Origin: Vibrio viridaestus
GTDB lineage: Bacteria; Pseudomonadota; Gammaproteobacteria; Enterobacterales; Vibrionaceae
Reading direction: 5' to 3'
DNA: 64,000 bases
Assembly (NCBI RefSeq): GCF_003856525.1
Contig: NZ_RJVQ01000006.1
Location: forward strand, 153,369-217,368
The notes under the pieces are model-generated. The model did not search any database, was not told the origin of the DNA, and saw only the letters and a list, made by a program, of their open reading frames with translations. Of this stretch, positions 19,154 through 30,208 are shown piece after piece (within the stretch, counting starts at the first letter, position 1; every line of letters starts with the position of its first letter). The translations under genes and the position numbers were made by a program.

Positions 19154-19245
19154 TCATTATAAAAATTGTTTATCTGGCTTTTGCCTGTTTAAACAGTATA
19201 GGTGTTTTCATTATTTTTATAATCGGGGCATAATAAGAATTACTT

Positions 19246-19259
19246 TTACAATATTGTAA
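19246..19259. promoter_or_regulatory. Palindrome in the frmA/LysR intergenic region
   Basis: TTACAATATTGTAA is a perfect 14-base palindrome ending nine bases before the LysR ATG. Its position and its T-n11-A-like symmetry suggest the operator used by the LysR protein for itself and the divergent frmA. Confidence 0.5.
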
Positions 19260-19268
19260 TAATAAATC

Positions 19269-20135
19269 ATGGCGAACTGGGAAGGGATCAGCGAATTTGT
19301 CTCCGTTGCGGATACAGGAAGTTTTACCAAGGCGTCTGAGAGGCTTAATACCTCAGTGGCTAACGTGAGTCGCAGGGTTGCGGCTCTGGAAGAGCGATTG
19401 GCGGTAAAACTCTTGATTCGTACCACAAGAAAAGTGTCTTTAACGGAGGCGGGTAATATTTATTACGCGCAGTGTAAACAGCTTTTAGACGGATTAGAGC
19501 AAGCTGACTTAGCGGTAACGAAAATGCAAAGTGCACCGATGGGCCGGCTTAAAATAACGGCTCCGGTCACTTATGGCGAAAGAATGATTGCTCCTTGTCT
19601 GCACAATTTTCTACAGCTTTATCCGCAATTAGAGTTAGAGTTAATTTTGACCAATAAACGTCTAGATATGGTCGAGCAGGGGATTGATATTGCAATTCGC
19701 TTAGGACAGTTAAGCGACTCAAGCTTTGTTGGAAAAAAGCTCAGGCCTAGAACGCTGCATGTTTGTGGCAGTCCTGACTACTTTAACCGTTATGGTATTC
19801 CGCATGCGCTTTCAGAGTTATCTCATCACCAATGTTTAGTTGGTACATACGACCATTGGCGCTTTAAAGATAATCAACATGCACGGAGTATGGGGATTCA
19901 TGGAAGAGTTCGTTGTAACAGTGGAATGGTTCTGCTTGATGCGGCTCTTAAAGGAATGGGAATAGCGCAGTTACCGGATTACTACGTGAAAGACTATATC
20001 GACTCTGGACAATTAGTCGAGGTATTACATCATTACCGAGATGACAGGGAAGGGGTATGGGCTGTTTATCCTAAAAATCGTCACATGTCGCCTAAAGTAA
20101 GAACGGTCGTTGATTATCTGGCAGAATGGTTATAA
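19269..20135 (+). CDS. LysR-family transcriptional regulator, probable regulator of frmA-fghA
   Basis: The 288-residue protein has an N-terminal winged helix-turn-helix (GSFTKASERLNTSVANVSRRVAALE around 16-40) and a periplasmic-binding-like effector domain. It is of the CrgA/DsdC-type subgroup with TAPVTYGERMIAPCL and GIAQLPDYYV. It is transcribed away from frmA over a 124-base region. Control of formaldehyde detoxification is inferred from this arrangement. Its end overlaps nothing, as the true tadA start lies 31 bases downstream. Confidence 0.88.
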   Translation: MANWEGISEFVSVADTGSFTKASERLNTSVANVSRRVAALEERLAVKLLIRTTRKVSLTEAGNIYYAQCKQLLDGLEQADLAVTKMQSAPMGRLKITAPVTYGERMIAPCLHNFLQLYPQLELELILTNKRLDMVEQGIDIAIRLGQLSDSSFVGKKLRPRTLHVCGSPDYFNRYGIPHALSELSHHQCLVGTYDHWRFKDNQHARSMGIHGRVRCNSGMVLLDAALKGMGIAQLPDYYVKDYIDSGQLVEVLHHYRDDREGVWAVYPKNRHMSPKVRTVVDYLAEWL

Positions 20136-20166
20136 TACCGTTTCACTCTCATATACCGAAGCAAAG

Positions 20167-20688
20167 ATGAAAGAACAAAGTACACAATTTTCAGCTCAGG
20201 ATGAGCACTTTATGCGTAGAGCAATGGAACTTGCTCATGAAGCTGAGAAAAATGGCGAAGTCCCCGTTGGTGCGGTACTTGTGCTCGATGATGTCATTAT
20301 TGCTGAGGGATGCAATCAGTCGATAGGTTGTCATGACGCTACAGCGCATGCTGAAGTTGAAGTCATCCGTAAGGCCGGACAAAGGTTAGAAAACTATCGA
20401 TTAGTGAATACCACGTTGTACGTTACTCTTGAACCGTGTCCGATGTGTGCTGGTGCTCTGCTTCATAGCCGGGTAAAGCGTATTGTATATGGAGCGCCAG
20501 ATCTGAAAGCTGGAGCCGCTGGTACGGTGCTTGATTTGTTCAACACGGATGCAGCTTATCACTACGCGCAAGTTGAGTCAGGGCTGTTAGAGGATGAGTG
20601 TCGTGAGCAACTACAAAGCTTCTTTAAACGCCGCCGCAAAGAAATTAAAGATAAGAAAAAGACAAATAGAGCAGAAGAATCAAAATAA
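20167..20688 (+). CDS. tadA: tRNA-specific adenosine deaminase TadA
   Basis: This zinc enzyme converts adenosine 34 to inosine in the anticodon of tRNA-Arg(ACG). The 173-residue protein has the deaminase zinc site HAEVEVI (His and catalytic Glu) and PCPMCAGAL (two cysteines), plus VPVGAVLV and FFKRRRKEIK as in E. coli TadA. ATG 20167 gives the usual N-terminus; an upstream ATG at 20110 would overlap the LysR gene. tadA, mltF and purL are neighbours in many gammaproteobacteria. Confidence 0.95.
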   Translation: MKEQSTQFSAQDEHFMRRAMELAHEAEKNGEVPVGAVLVLDDVIIAEGCNQSIGCHDATAHAEVEVIRKAGQRLENYRLVNTTLYVTLEPCPMCAGALLHSRVKRIVYGAPDLKAGAAGTVLDLFNTDAAYHYAQVESGLLEDECREQLQSFFKRRRKEIKDKKKTNRAEESK

Positions 20689-20825
20689 TTTGAGTGTCGT
20701 CCTCGGTATAAGCCCATGATTTTGGAGTAATACCGACTCTACACATGCACAGATTGATGTTTGAAGAGTTCAACTGGTGTTGAGAAGACGACAGTATGAC
20801 GGCCTGAAGAGGCCTTTAGTGTGGT

Positions 20826-20957
20826 TTATGCTGTAAGTTGAACAAAAGCACGATGACGAGCGAAGATTTTTTTCTTGCTGTTCATTAGTTTACGTTTACG
20901 GCGGAATGCCGCAGTGCCTTTCCAAAGATTTCTTGATTGCTTACGTCTTTTGAGCAT
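20826..20957 (-). CDS. Small very basic protein of unknown function (43 residues)
   Basis: A 43-codon reading frame begins MLKRRKQSRNLWKGTAAF and ends RAFVQLTA. It contains about 14 lysines and arginines and no acidic residue. The start is supported by a strong ribosome site (AAGGGGG, seven bases before ATG). It stands alone between tadA (convergent) and the mltF terminator, so it has its own promoter. The composition resembles small ribosomal or ribosome-associated proteins, but I do not recognise the family. Confidence 0.72.
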   Translation of the reverse strand: MLKRRKQSRNLWKGTAAFRRKRKLMNSKKKIFARHRAFVQLTA

Positions 20958-21044
20958 AAAACAACCCCCTTATATTTCGTTTATTATGTTTGTCTCTAAT
21001 TTTCTTTGATTAGAGTGCCTACTTTGTTTTTATATTCTTCGATA

Positions 21045-21082
21045 CAAAAAAGGTGATAAGCGTTCCTATGCTCATCACCTTT
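21045..21082 (-). terminator. Rho-independent terminator of mltF
   Basis: ATCACCTTT and AAAGGTGAT (21049-21057 with 21074-21082) form a nine-pair stem with a 16-base loop. On the minus strand it is followed by TTTTTT, 55 bases beyond the mltF stop. Confidence 0.85.
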
Positions 21083-21136
21083 CTACAAATAAGGGTTTAT
21101 TGATTAAAAATCAAGCCTTTCAGCTATTATCCTGCC

Positions 21137-22708
21137 TTATTTTTTCTTATCTTGAGTGTCAGTTTTATTTGTTTGACTTTCCATTTGCAGATCATCTTCT
21201 ATTTCTTTACCAATTTGTTCCGGATTATTGTTATTTTCCGGAGTGAAAGATGTTGCTTTAATAACTTTTAAGTCATTGATATCACTATCATTATTCGACG
21301 TATCTTGTTGTTCGATATGTCCAATGATGCTTTGATAATACTGACGGATATTCTCTACGTAAGCTTTGGCTTCGTTACCTCTGGCGTATCCGTAGCGAGT
21401 CTGACGGAAATACTTTTGTTGTTGCAGTAGAGGTAGACGATCTTTTACATCACTCCAAGAATCCGGATCACCCCCTTGTGATTTGGTCAATCGCCTTGCA
21501 TCCATCATATGGCCATATCCCATGTTATAGGACGCGAGGGCAAACCAAATTTTTTCATGTTCTGGAATTGAGTCCGGTATTCTTGCGACCATACGACGTA
21601 AATATTCTACGCCACCGCGAATTGACTGTTCTGGGTTAAGTCGATTGGCGACACCGACGCTTTTAGCGGTAGGCAACGTCAACATCATCATTCCCCGTAC
21701 CCCTGTTGGCGATATGGCTCGCGGATTCCAGTGAGATTCCTGATAGGACAGAGCGGCAACCAGTCGCCAGTCGAATTCATCAGAATACTTTTGAAATACG
21801 GGTGTCCAATCAGGCAACGTTGTTTCTAGCGCGCGAATAAAGGCTCTTGTATCGACATAATCAAACGTTCTGACATGGCCAATATACTTTTCTTCTAGTT
21901 GAGCGAGAATTCCGGATTGTTTTTCATTACCGAAGAACTCAATCATTAGTGCATAAAGACTTTCATCGTCAGAGCGACGGATATACCAGGAAATGGGCTG
22001 ATCTTCTGTCAGCTCAAACGCGGTAGCAAGATCGGGATAGACGCGCTGTGCCAGCGAGACCTCGACAGAATCCGCCAAGGTAAACATTAACTTTCCTTCT
22101 GAAACTTGTTTGAGCAGATCATTGATATCTGAGTCAGCTCGTAACTCATAAGTAAAGTTTGGATAACTCTTTTGGGCTTGAACGAGCGTGTTCTTGAGAT
22201 GGCTATCGTCGACTATAGCGAATATTGTTTCATCCGGGCTTTCTTCTGCGAGTCGAGCCTGGCGAGAAACAATCTGTTTGATGCTACGTGGTTTCCACTG
22301 TCCTTGCCGGTAGACAACCTGTTGGCTGACATAGTAATAGGCAGGTCCTGCACGAAAGCGTTTTATACGTGAAAGCGTTTGGGTCTGGCCCGCGGCAATA
22401 ATATCAATTTCGCCCCTTTTTAACGCTGGAAAGAGGGCGGAGACACGAAATACGGGTTTGATTTCTAGTTTGACACCTAGTTCATTCGCAAAATCTCTTG
22501 CGAGTTCGTAATCAATACCGGATGGGCCATCAGGGCCGATAAAGTAGGAAAGTTGGTTGTTAACGACGCCAACTCTTAATACACCGCGCTCACGAATTTT
22601 ATCTAAGTCACTTTGAGGCTTTGAATCAATCTGGCAACCTGATAGGGCAACGATGAGAAAAACAAAGACGAGACTCTTTAGAAAATGGCGATAATTAATT
22701 AATGTCAT
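21137..22708 (-). CDS. mltF: Membrane-bound lytic murein transglycosylase F
   Basis: This lipoprotein cleaves peptidoglycan to 1,6-anhydromuropeptides. The signal peptide ends in the lipobox LSGC (Cys 25). An ABC-type amino-acid-binding domain (about 40-270, with LRVGVVNNQLSYF) is followed by a lytic transglycosylase domain where the catalytic glutamate lies in ALSYQESHWNP, then TGVRGMMMLT and NMGYGHM. The 523-residue length is typical; the last 50 residues are a polar, low-complexity tail. It is divergent from purL. Confidence 0.95.
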   Translation of the reverse strand: MTLINYRHFLKSLVFVFLIVALSGCQIDSKPQSDLDKIRERGVLRVGVVNNQLSYFIGPDGPSGIDYELARDFANELGVKLEIKPVFRVSALFPALKRGEIDIIAAGQTQTLSRIKRFRAGPAYYYVSQQVVYRQGQWKPRSIKQIVSRQARLAEESPDETIFAIVDDSHLKNTLVQAQKSYPNFTYELRADSDINDLLKQVSEGKLMFTLADSVEVSLAQRVYPDLATAFELTEDQPISWYIRRSDDESLYALMIEFFGNEKQSGILAQLEEKYIGHVRTFDYVDTRAFIRALETTLPDWTPVFQKYSDEFDWRLVAALSYQESHWNPRAISPTGVRGMMMLTLPTAKSVGVANRLNPEQSIRGGVEYLRRMVARIPDSIPEHEKIWFALASYNMGYGHMMDARRLTKSQGGDPDSWSDVKDRLPLLQQQKYFRQTRYGYARGNEAKAYVENIRQYYQSIIGHIEQQDTSNNDSDINDLKVIKATSFTPENNNNPEQIGKEIEDDLQMESQTNKTDTQDKKK

Positions 22709-22846
22709 TTATGAGTAATCTCTGGCTTACATACTCATCTTTTATAACAAAGGAGAAATGAAGCGCAACTATTTGGTTTAAGATTTTCGAGTAGGATACA
22801 ACTAAGCTTCTGTTATGGGCAAATTTCAAAATAAATAAAAAAAATG

Positions 22847-22862
22847 ACGCAAACGGTTGCGT
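22847..22862 (+). promoter_or_regulatory. PurR operator of purL
   Basis: ACGCAAACGGTTGCGT matches the PurR consensus ACGCAAACGTTTGCGT at 15 of 16 positions. It lies just upstream of the -35 element of the purL promoter, so purine repression is expected. Confidence 0.9.
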
Positions 22863-22868
22863 TGGGTG

Positions 22869-22897
22869 TTACATCACAAAAGTAATTCCTTTATAAT
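22869..22897 (+). promoter_or_regulatory. Sigma-70 promoter of purL
   Basis: TTACAT (22869-22874), a 17-base spacer and a perfect TATAAT (22892-22897) predict a start near 22904 and a leader of about 100 bases. Confidence 0.75.
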
Positions 22898-22911
22898 GCG
22901 CCCGCAGAGGA

Positions 22912-22978
22912 AAGGTAAGATTGGTATAAATATCAAGGAATACATTTTAAATTATTGAATTTATTCCAATATTACCTT
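22912..22978 (+). repeat. Inverted repeat filling the purL leader
   Basis: AAGGTAAGATTGG (22912-22924) pairs with 22966-22978 at 12 of 13 positions. Inside, GGAATA (22938-22943) pairs with TATTCC (22962-22967), which overlaps the outer right arm by two bases, so the two stems compete partly. The whole structure would form in the purL mRNA leader. I do not recognise a known riboswitch. Confidence 0.45.
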
Positions 22979-23006
22979 AATTAACAGCAAATAGAGACCT
23001 AAGCAC

Positions 23007-26000
23007 ATGAGAATTTTGCGCGGTTCCCCAGCTCTTTCAGAGTTTCGAGTTAACAAACTTCTTGATCAATGTCGTGAGCTAAACCTCCCAGTGAGTGGTA
23101 TTTATGCCGAATTCATGCATTTCGCTAACCTCACTGCCGACCTTGATAGCCAGGAAATTGATAAGCTAGAAAAACTGCTTACCTACGGGCCGACTATTGA
23201 GGAACATCAGCCAGAAGGTCTTCTATTCTTGGTTACCCCTCGTCCAGGTACGATCTCTCCTTGGTCTTCTAAATCAACTGATATCGCACGTAACTGTGGA
23301 TTGGAAAAAGTAAAACGCTTAGAACGCGGTACAGCTTATTATGTTGAAATATCGGCTGAACTATCAGTAGAGCAAGTCTCAGCATTACACGGTTTAATTC
23401 ATGACCGAATGATGGAAACGGTATTCACAGAACTTGAAGCGGCCTCTGCGCTTTTCTCTGTTGCAGAACCAGCACCGTTTACTCCTGTTGATATCTTATC
23501 TGGTGGCCGTAAAGCACTTGAAGAAGCAAACGTTTCTTTGGGACTGGCTCTGGCAGAAGATGAAATTGATTATCTGGTTGAGAACTTTACTAAGTTGGGT
23601 CGTAACCCAAATGATATCGAATTAATGATGTTTGCTCAGGCAAACTCAGAGCATTGTCGCCATAAAATCTTTAATGCGGACTGGACTATTGATGGTGTTA
23701 AACAAGAGAAATCTCTGTTTAAGATGATCAAAAACACCTACGAAAATAACTCGGACTATGTGTTGTCGGCTTATAAAGATAACGCAGCGGTGATGACAGG
23801 TTCTAAAGTTGGTCGTTTCTTCCCAGATCCACAATCACGTCAATACAACTATCATCATGAAAATGCGCACATTTTGATGAAAGTTGAAACCCATAACCAC
23901 CCAACAGCGATTTCTCCTTGGCCTGGTGCTTCTACAGGTAGTGGCGGTGAAATTCGTGATGAAGGCGCGACAGGTATTGGTGGTAAGCCAAAAGCCGGTT
24001 TGGTTGGATTCTCCGTATCTAACTTACGTATTCCAGGTTTTGAACAGCCTTGGGAAACCGATTTTGGTAAGCCAGGTCGTATCGTTAATGCGTTAGATAT
24101 CATGATTGAAGGTCCTTTGGGTGGCGCTGCATTTAACAACGAATTTGGTCGTCCAAACCTATTGGGGTACTTCCGTACTTACGAAGAAAAAGTGACTTCT
24201 CATGCGGGTGAAGAAATCCGTGGTTACCACAAGCCAATTATGATTGCTGGTGGTATGGGTAATATCCGTGAAGAGCACGTAGAGAAAAAAGAAATCCCAG
24301 TTGGTGCTAAGCTAATCGTGCTTGGTGGGCCAGCAATGAATATCGGCCTTGGTGGCGGTGCAGCTTCTTCTATGGCATCTGGTCAGTCTTCCGAAGATCT
24401 TGACTTCGCGTCAGTGCAACGTGAAAACCCTGAAATGGAACGTCGTTGTCAGGAAGTTATCGACCGTTGCTGGCAGCTAGGAGAAAACAACCCAATCGCA
24501 TTTATTCACGATGTCGGCGCGGGCGGTATTTCAAACGCATTACCTGAGCTTGTGAACGATGGTGACCGCGGCGGTAAATTCCAACTTCGTGACGTTCCAA
24601 ACGATGAACCAGGCATGAGCCCTCTTGCTATTTGGTGTAACGAATCTCAAGAGCGCTATGTTCTTGCGGTTGCAACAGAGCATATGGCTGAGTTTGATGC
24701 GATTTGTAAACGTGAGCGCGCACCATACGCTGTTGTTGGTGAAGCGACTGAAGAGCGTCATTTGACTCTGGAAGACTCTCATTTTGACAATACGCCAATT
24801 GATATGCCAATGGACATTCTGTTAGGTAAGCCGCCTAAGATGTCTCGTGAAGCAACAACACTCAAGGTAGAAGGTCAGGCGATTGCTCGTGACGGTATTG
24901 AACTCAATGAAGCTGTAGATCGCGTACTGCGCCTGCCGGCTGTTGCTGAAAAAACATTCCTTATCACTATTGGTGACCGCAGTGTAACAGGGCTAGTAGC
25001 GCGTGATCAGATGGTTGGTCCATGGCAGGTTCCTGTGGCGAACTGTGCTGTAACCGCAGCAAGTTTCGATACTTACCACGGTGAAGCAATGTCAATGGGT
25101 GAGCGTACTCCTGTTGCCTTGCTTGATTTTGGTGCCTCTGCACGTTTAGCTGTTGCTGAGTCTCTAACGAATATTGCATCAACTGATATCGGTGATCTAA
25201 ACCGTATTAAACTGTCTGCTAACTGGATGTCTCCTGCGGGGCACCCAGGTGAAGATGCAGGTCTATATGAAGCGGTAAAAGCAGTTGGTGAAGAATTATG
25301 TCCGGCGCTTGGGTTGACTATCCCTGTGGGTAAAGACTCTATGTCTATGAAGACCAAGTGGGAGCAGGATGGCGAACAAAAAGAAGTCACATCACCTCTT
25401 TCTTTAGTTATCACTGCATTTGCTCGTGTTGAAGACGTTCGTAAAACAGTGACGCCTCAGCTTCGTACAGATGAAGGCGAAACGAGCCTAATCGCTATCG
25501 ATCTTGGTCAAGGCCAAAACCGTATGGGTGCGACTGCGCTAGCTCAGGTTTATAAACAGTTGGGTGATAAGCCTGCCGACGTAGACAGCCCTGAGCTTCT
25601 AAAAGGCTTCTTTAACGCGGTTCAATCTCTGGTTCGTGACGATAAACTTGTTGCTTACCACGATAAAGGTGATGGCGGTTTATTTGTCACTCTTGCTGAA
25701 ATGGCGTTTGCTGGTCACTGCGGTGTGAATGTTGCACTAGACTCACTTGGTTCTGATGCGCTTTCAATTCTTTTCAACGAAGAATTGGGTGCGGTTGTTC
25801 AGGTTAAGAATGATGACGTTGAGTCTGTTCTGGCTGAACTTGGCAAACATGGCTTGGCTGCATGTTCTCATGTGATTGGTTCTGTTGCTGCGAATGACAC
25901 TATCGTCATGACATTAGCTGGTGAGACTGTGATTGAACGTTCTCGCACTGAGCTACGTACCATTTGGGCTGAAACAACGCATAAAATGCAGGCTCTACGT

Positions 26001-26900
26001 GACAATCCAACGTGTGCAGACCAAGAATTTGAAGCGAAGAAAAACGACCAAGATCCTGGTTTGAACGTGAACCTTAGCTTTGACGTAAACGAAGATATTG
26101 CGGCACCATTTATTGCGACTGGTGCGCGTCCTAAGATGGCAATTCTACGTGAACAAGGTGTTAACTCACACGTTGAAATGGCTGCAGCATTTGACCGTGC
26201 AGGTTTTGACTCTATCGATATCCACATGAGTGATGTACTGAGTGGACAAATTTCGTTAGACGAGTACAAAGGCCTTGTGGCATGCGGTGGTTTCTCTTAC
26301 GGTGACGTATTGGGCGCAGGTGAAGGTTGGGCTAAATCTATCCTGTTTAACAACCAAGCGCGAGATATGTTCGAAGGTTTCTTTAAGCGTGAAGATACAT
26401 TTGCACTAGGCGTATGTAATGGTTGTCAGATGTTGTCCAATCTACGTGACCTGATTCCTGGTGCTGATTTATGGCCACGTTTCGTGCGCAATGAATCAGA
26501 ACGTTTTGAAGCTCGCTTTAGCTTAGTTGAAGTTCAACAGTCCGATTCTGTATTCTTCAACGGTATGGCGGGATCTCGTTTACCGATTGCTGTTTCTCAC
26601 GGTGAAGGTCGAGTAGAAGTTCGTGATGCTTCTCACCTGAGTGCTATTGAGCAGTCTGGTACAGTTGCTGTCCGCTTCGTGGATAACTTTGGTAATGCAA
26701 CACAGCAATATCCAAATAACCCGAATGGTTCACCAAACGCGATTACTGGTTTGACTACAGCTGATGGTCGAGTAACGATCATGATGCCTCACCCAGAACG
26801 TGTTTTCCGCACTGTTGCTAACTCATGGCACCCTGATTCATGGGGCGAAAACGGCGCTTGGATGCGTATGTTCCAAAACGCACGTAAGAATGTGGGCTAA
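23007..26900 (+). CDS. purL: Phosphoribosylformylglycinamidine synthase (FGAM synthetase)
   Basis: This large single-chain enzyme makes FGAM from FGAR, glutamine and ATP in purine synthesis. The 1297 residues include an N-terminal PurS-like domain ([19 protein letters not shown]), two AIRS-like synthetase halves ([19 protein letters not shown] and [17 protein letters not shown] in the first; [11 protein letters not shown] in the second) and a C-terminal class I glutaminase with the nucleophile in GVCNGCQM and the late [14 protein letters not shown] motifs. The length matches the E. coli protein. It stands alone under PurR control. Confidence 0.98.
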   Translation: MRILRGSPALSEFRVNKLLDQCRELNLPVSGIYAEFMHFANLTADLDSQEIDKLEKLLTYGPTIEEHQPEGLLFLVTPRPGTISPWSSKSTDIARNCGLEKVKRLERGTAYYVEISAELSVEQVSALHGLIHDRMMETVFTELEAASALFSVAEPAPFTPVDILSGGRKALEEANVSLGLALAEDEIDYLVENFTKLGRNPNDIELMMFAQANSEHCRHKIFNADWTIDGVKQEKSLFKMIKNTYENNSDYVLSAYKDNAAVMTGSKVGRFFPDPQSRQYNYHHENAHILMKVETHNHPTAISPWPGASTGSGGEIRDEGATGIGGKPKAGLVGFSVSNLRIPGFEQPWETDFGKPGRIVNALDIMIEGPLGGAAFNNEFGRPNLLGYFRTYEEKVTSHAGEEIRGYHKPIMIAGGMGNIREEHVEKKEIPVGAKLIVLGGPAMNIGLGGGAASSMASGQSSEDLDFASVQRENPEMERRCQEVIDRCWQLGENNPIAFIHDVGAGGISNALPELVNDGDRGGKFQLRDVPNDEPGMSPLAIWCNESQERYVLAVATEHMAEFDAICKRERAPYAVVGEATEERHLTLEDSHFDNTPIDMPMDILLGKPPKMSREATTLKVEGQAIARDGIELNEAVDRVLRLPAVAEKTFLITIGDRSVTGLVARDQMVGPWQVPVANCAVTAASFDTYHGEAMSMGERTPVALLDFGASARLAVAESLTNIASTDIGDLNRIKLSANWMSPAGHPGEDAGLYEAVKAVGEELCPALGLTIPVGKDSMSMKTKWEQDGEQKEVTSPLSLVITAFARVEDVRKTVTPQLRTDEGETSLIAIDLGQGQNRMGATALAQVYKQLGDKPADVDSPELLKGFFNAVQSLVRDDKLVAYHDKGDGGLFVTLAEMAFAGHCGVNVALDSLGSDALSILFNEELGAVVQVKNDDVESVLAELGKHGLAACSHVIGSVAANDTIVMTLAGETVIERSRTELRTIWAETTHKMQALRDNPTCADQEFEAKKNDQDPGLNVNLSFDVNEDIAAPFIATGARPKMAILREQGVNSHVEMAAAFDRAGFDSIDIHMSDVLSGQISLDEYKGLVACGGFSYGDVLGAGEGWAKSILFNNQARDMFEGFFKREDTFALGVCNGCQMLSNLRDLIPGADLWPRFVRNESERFEARFSLVEVQQSDSVFFNGMAGSRLPIAVSHGEGRVEVRDASHLSAIEQSGTVAVRFVDNFGNATQQYPNNPNGSPNAITGLTTADGRVTIMMPHPERVFRTVANSWHPDSWGENGAWMRMFQNARKNVG

Positions 26901-26925
26901 TCACATTTAGCACGATATAAAATAG

Positions 26926-26955
26926 AAGGGCTGGTATATCACCAGCCCTTTTTTA
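26926..26955. terminator. Bidirectional terminator between purL and katG
   Basis: AAGGGCTGGT (26926-26935), loop ATATC and the exact complement (26941-26950) are followed by TTTTT. It serves purL and may also serve convergent katG. Confidence 0.92.
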
Positions 26956-26963
26956 TGTTGCTA

Positions 26964-29177
<2,214 letters not shown>

Positions 29178-29232
29178 CTAAGTCTCCTGTTTCATCCGCA
29201 ACATTTCGTTGTTGATATTGAATGTTTGCTTA

Positions 29233-29394
29233 TCAGTTATAAAAGAATTGCCAAAATGAGCGATCGTCTTCTTCCGCCAAGGCAGTAATTAAAAGGAATT
29301 GATCGTTCTCGAATGACGAATTATCGGTATGTTCCCGAAGAACTACTGAGTGTAGAGCTGATACATTTTCATTTAATTCTTGACTGTCTGGCAT
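29233..29394 (-). CDS. Small acidic protein upstream of katG (53 residues, unknown)
   Basis: The frame begins MPDSQELNENVSALH and ends DRSFWQFFYN. ATG 29394 is chosen because AAGGG lies seven bases upstream; an upstream in-frame start at 29442 has no such site. The protein is acidic with an aromatic tail and no membrane segment. It has the same direction as katG and ends 55 bases before it, so co-transcription is likely. I do not recognise the family; it may be a real but uncharacterised small protein. Confidence 0.55.
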   Translation of the reverse strand: MPDSQELNENVSALHSVVLREHTDNSSFENDQFLLITALAEEDDRSFWQFFYN

Positions 29395-29567
29395 TGGAAT
29401 ACCCTTGATACCTCTGACTAAAGTATTAATAAGTATAAGCACAGTTTTTTAATCGTGAGAGATGGATTTATCTATCTTATTGATAGCCAAAACCTTTGAT
29501 TTTAAGTGAGTATTGAAACAGTGACACAGGTAGAGAAAATAAGGTGAGTTTTGCGAGAAGTGTCGTG

Positions 29568-29594
29568 TAAATAGGGTATCTAGTACCCTATTTA
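29568..29594 (-). terminator. Hairpin after the DUF4250 gene
   Basis: TAAATAGGGTA (29568-29578) and its exact complement (29584-29594) flank a five-base loop. It begins two bases after the stop of the DUF4250 gene on the transcribed strand and is followed by a mixed, not U-rich, sequence, so termination may be partial. Confidence 0.6.
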
Positions 29595-29596
29595 GA

Positions 29597-29788
29597 TTAG
29601 CGAAACTGGCCTGCTTCTGGAAGGAAGTCAAAACCAGCAGCAGAGAGTTTTTTTATGAGTTTTTCTTTATCGATGTCATGTACTGACACGAGTTTATCGA
29701 GATCCCCATCGAAGTCGTCACGTAGCTTGGTATTAACTAGGCTAAACAACAGAATAGGGTCCATATTTTCGTAATTCGCTAAATTCAT
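29597..29788 (-). CDS. DUF4250 family protein
   Basis: The 63-residue protein ([24 protein letters not shown] at the start, GFDFLPEAGQFR at the end) matches the DUF4250 pattern of a short helical protein with a PxxLxSxVNxKLRD motif. The function is unknown; the shape suggests a small three-helix fold. Its ATG overlaps the stop of yaeP by one base (TAATG), so the two are translated together. Confidence 0.78.
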   Translation of the reverse strand: MNLANYENMDPILLFSLVNTKLRDDFDGDLDKLVSVHDIDKEKLIKKLSAAGFDFLPEAGQFR

Positions 29789-29994
29789 TATTCATCCTCA
29801 AAATCAGATATGAGAAGGTTCGCTGCAGCAAAAGCGGCTTTGTCTCTTGTTGTTTGAGGAAGAGATTCATCAGCTGCAATATCATCCAATGCTTTTACAG
29901 CGCATGTTATTGCCTGAGGCACATACCCCTGATCTCCGCTTCCAATTTGTGAGTACAGTTCCCGAACTAAATCACAGCAATCGTAGACTCTCAT
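29788..29994 (-). CDS. yaeP: YaeP family protein (UPF0253)
   Basis: The 68-residue protein follows E. coli YaeP in the blocks [29 protein letters not shown] and [13 protein letters not shown]. The function is unknown. ATG 29994 has AAGGG nine bases upstream; an ATG at 30000 is too close to this site. It is the first gene of a two-gene unit with the DUF4250 gene, both lying beside proS as part of a region shared with enterobacteria. Confidence 0.82.
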   Translation of the reverse strand: MRVYDCCDLVRELYSQIGSGDQGYVPQAITCAVKALDDIAADESLPQTTRDKAAFAAANLLISDFEDE

Positions 29995-30160
29995 GGTCAT
30001 TTACCCTTTAAATGATAACTGATCTCAATATACACGGTCACTTAATGAATGACAAAGTTAGGACATGTTTTGCATCAAAGATGGACATCAGGCGGATAAA
30101 TGTTGAGCTGATTTAGCCGAGTTCCTAACAAACGGGGTTTTATAGCACCTTCAGAAATAA

Positions 30161-30187
30161 AAAAGGATGGTAAAAACCATCCTTTTT
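30161..30187. terminator. Terminator after proS
   Basis: AAAAGGATGGT and ACCATCCTTTTT (30161-30171 and 30176-30187) form a stem with an AAAA loop and have A- and T-tracts on both sides. It can end the leftward proS transcript; the yaeP promoter lies to its left. Confidence 0.88.
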
Positions 30188-30208
30188 GACTGTTTAAGCA
30201 GTACCCGA

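Noticed and set aside
20801-20820. GGCCT-GAAG-AGGCC stem as a terminator of tadA
   Set aside because: The stem is only five pairs and followed by TTTAG; too weak to list as a feature, although it might end some transcripts.
29449-29631. 60-codon leftward frame between the 53-residue gene and the DUF4250 gene
   Set aside because: It overlaps the DUF4250 gene and its hairpin in another frame and has no ribosome site.
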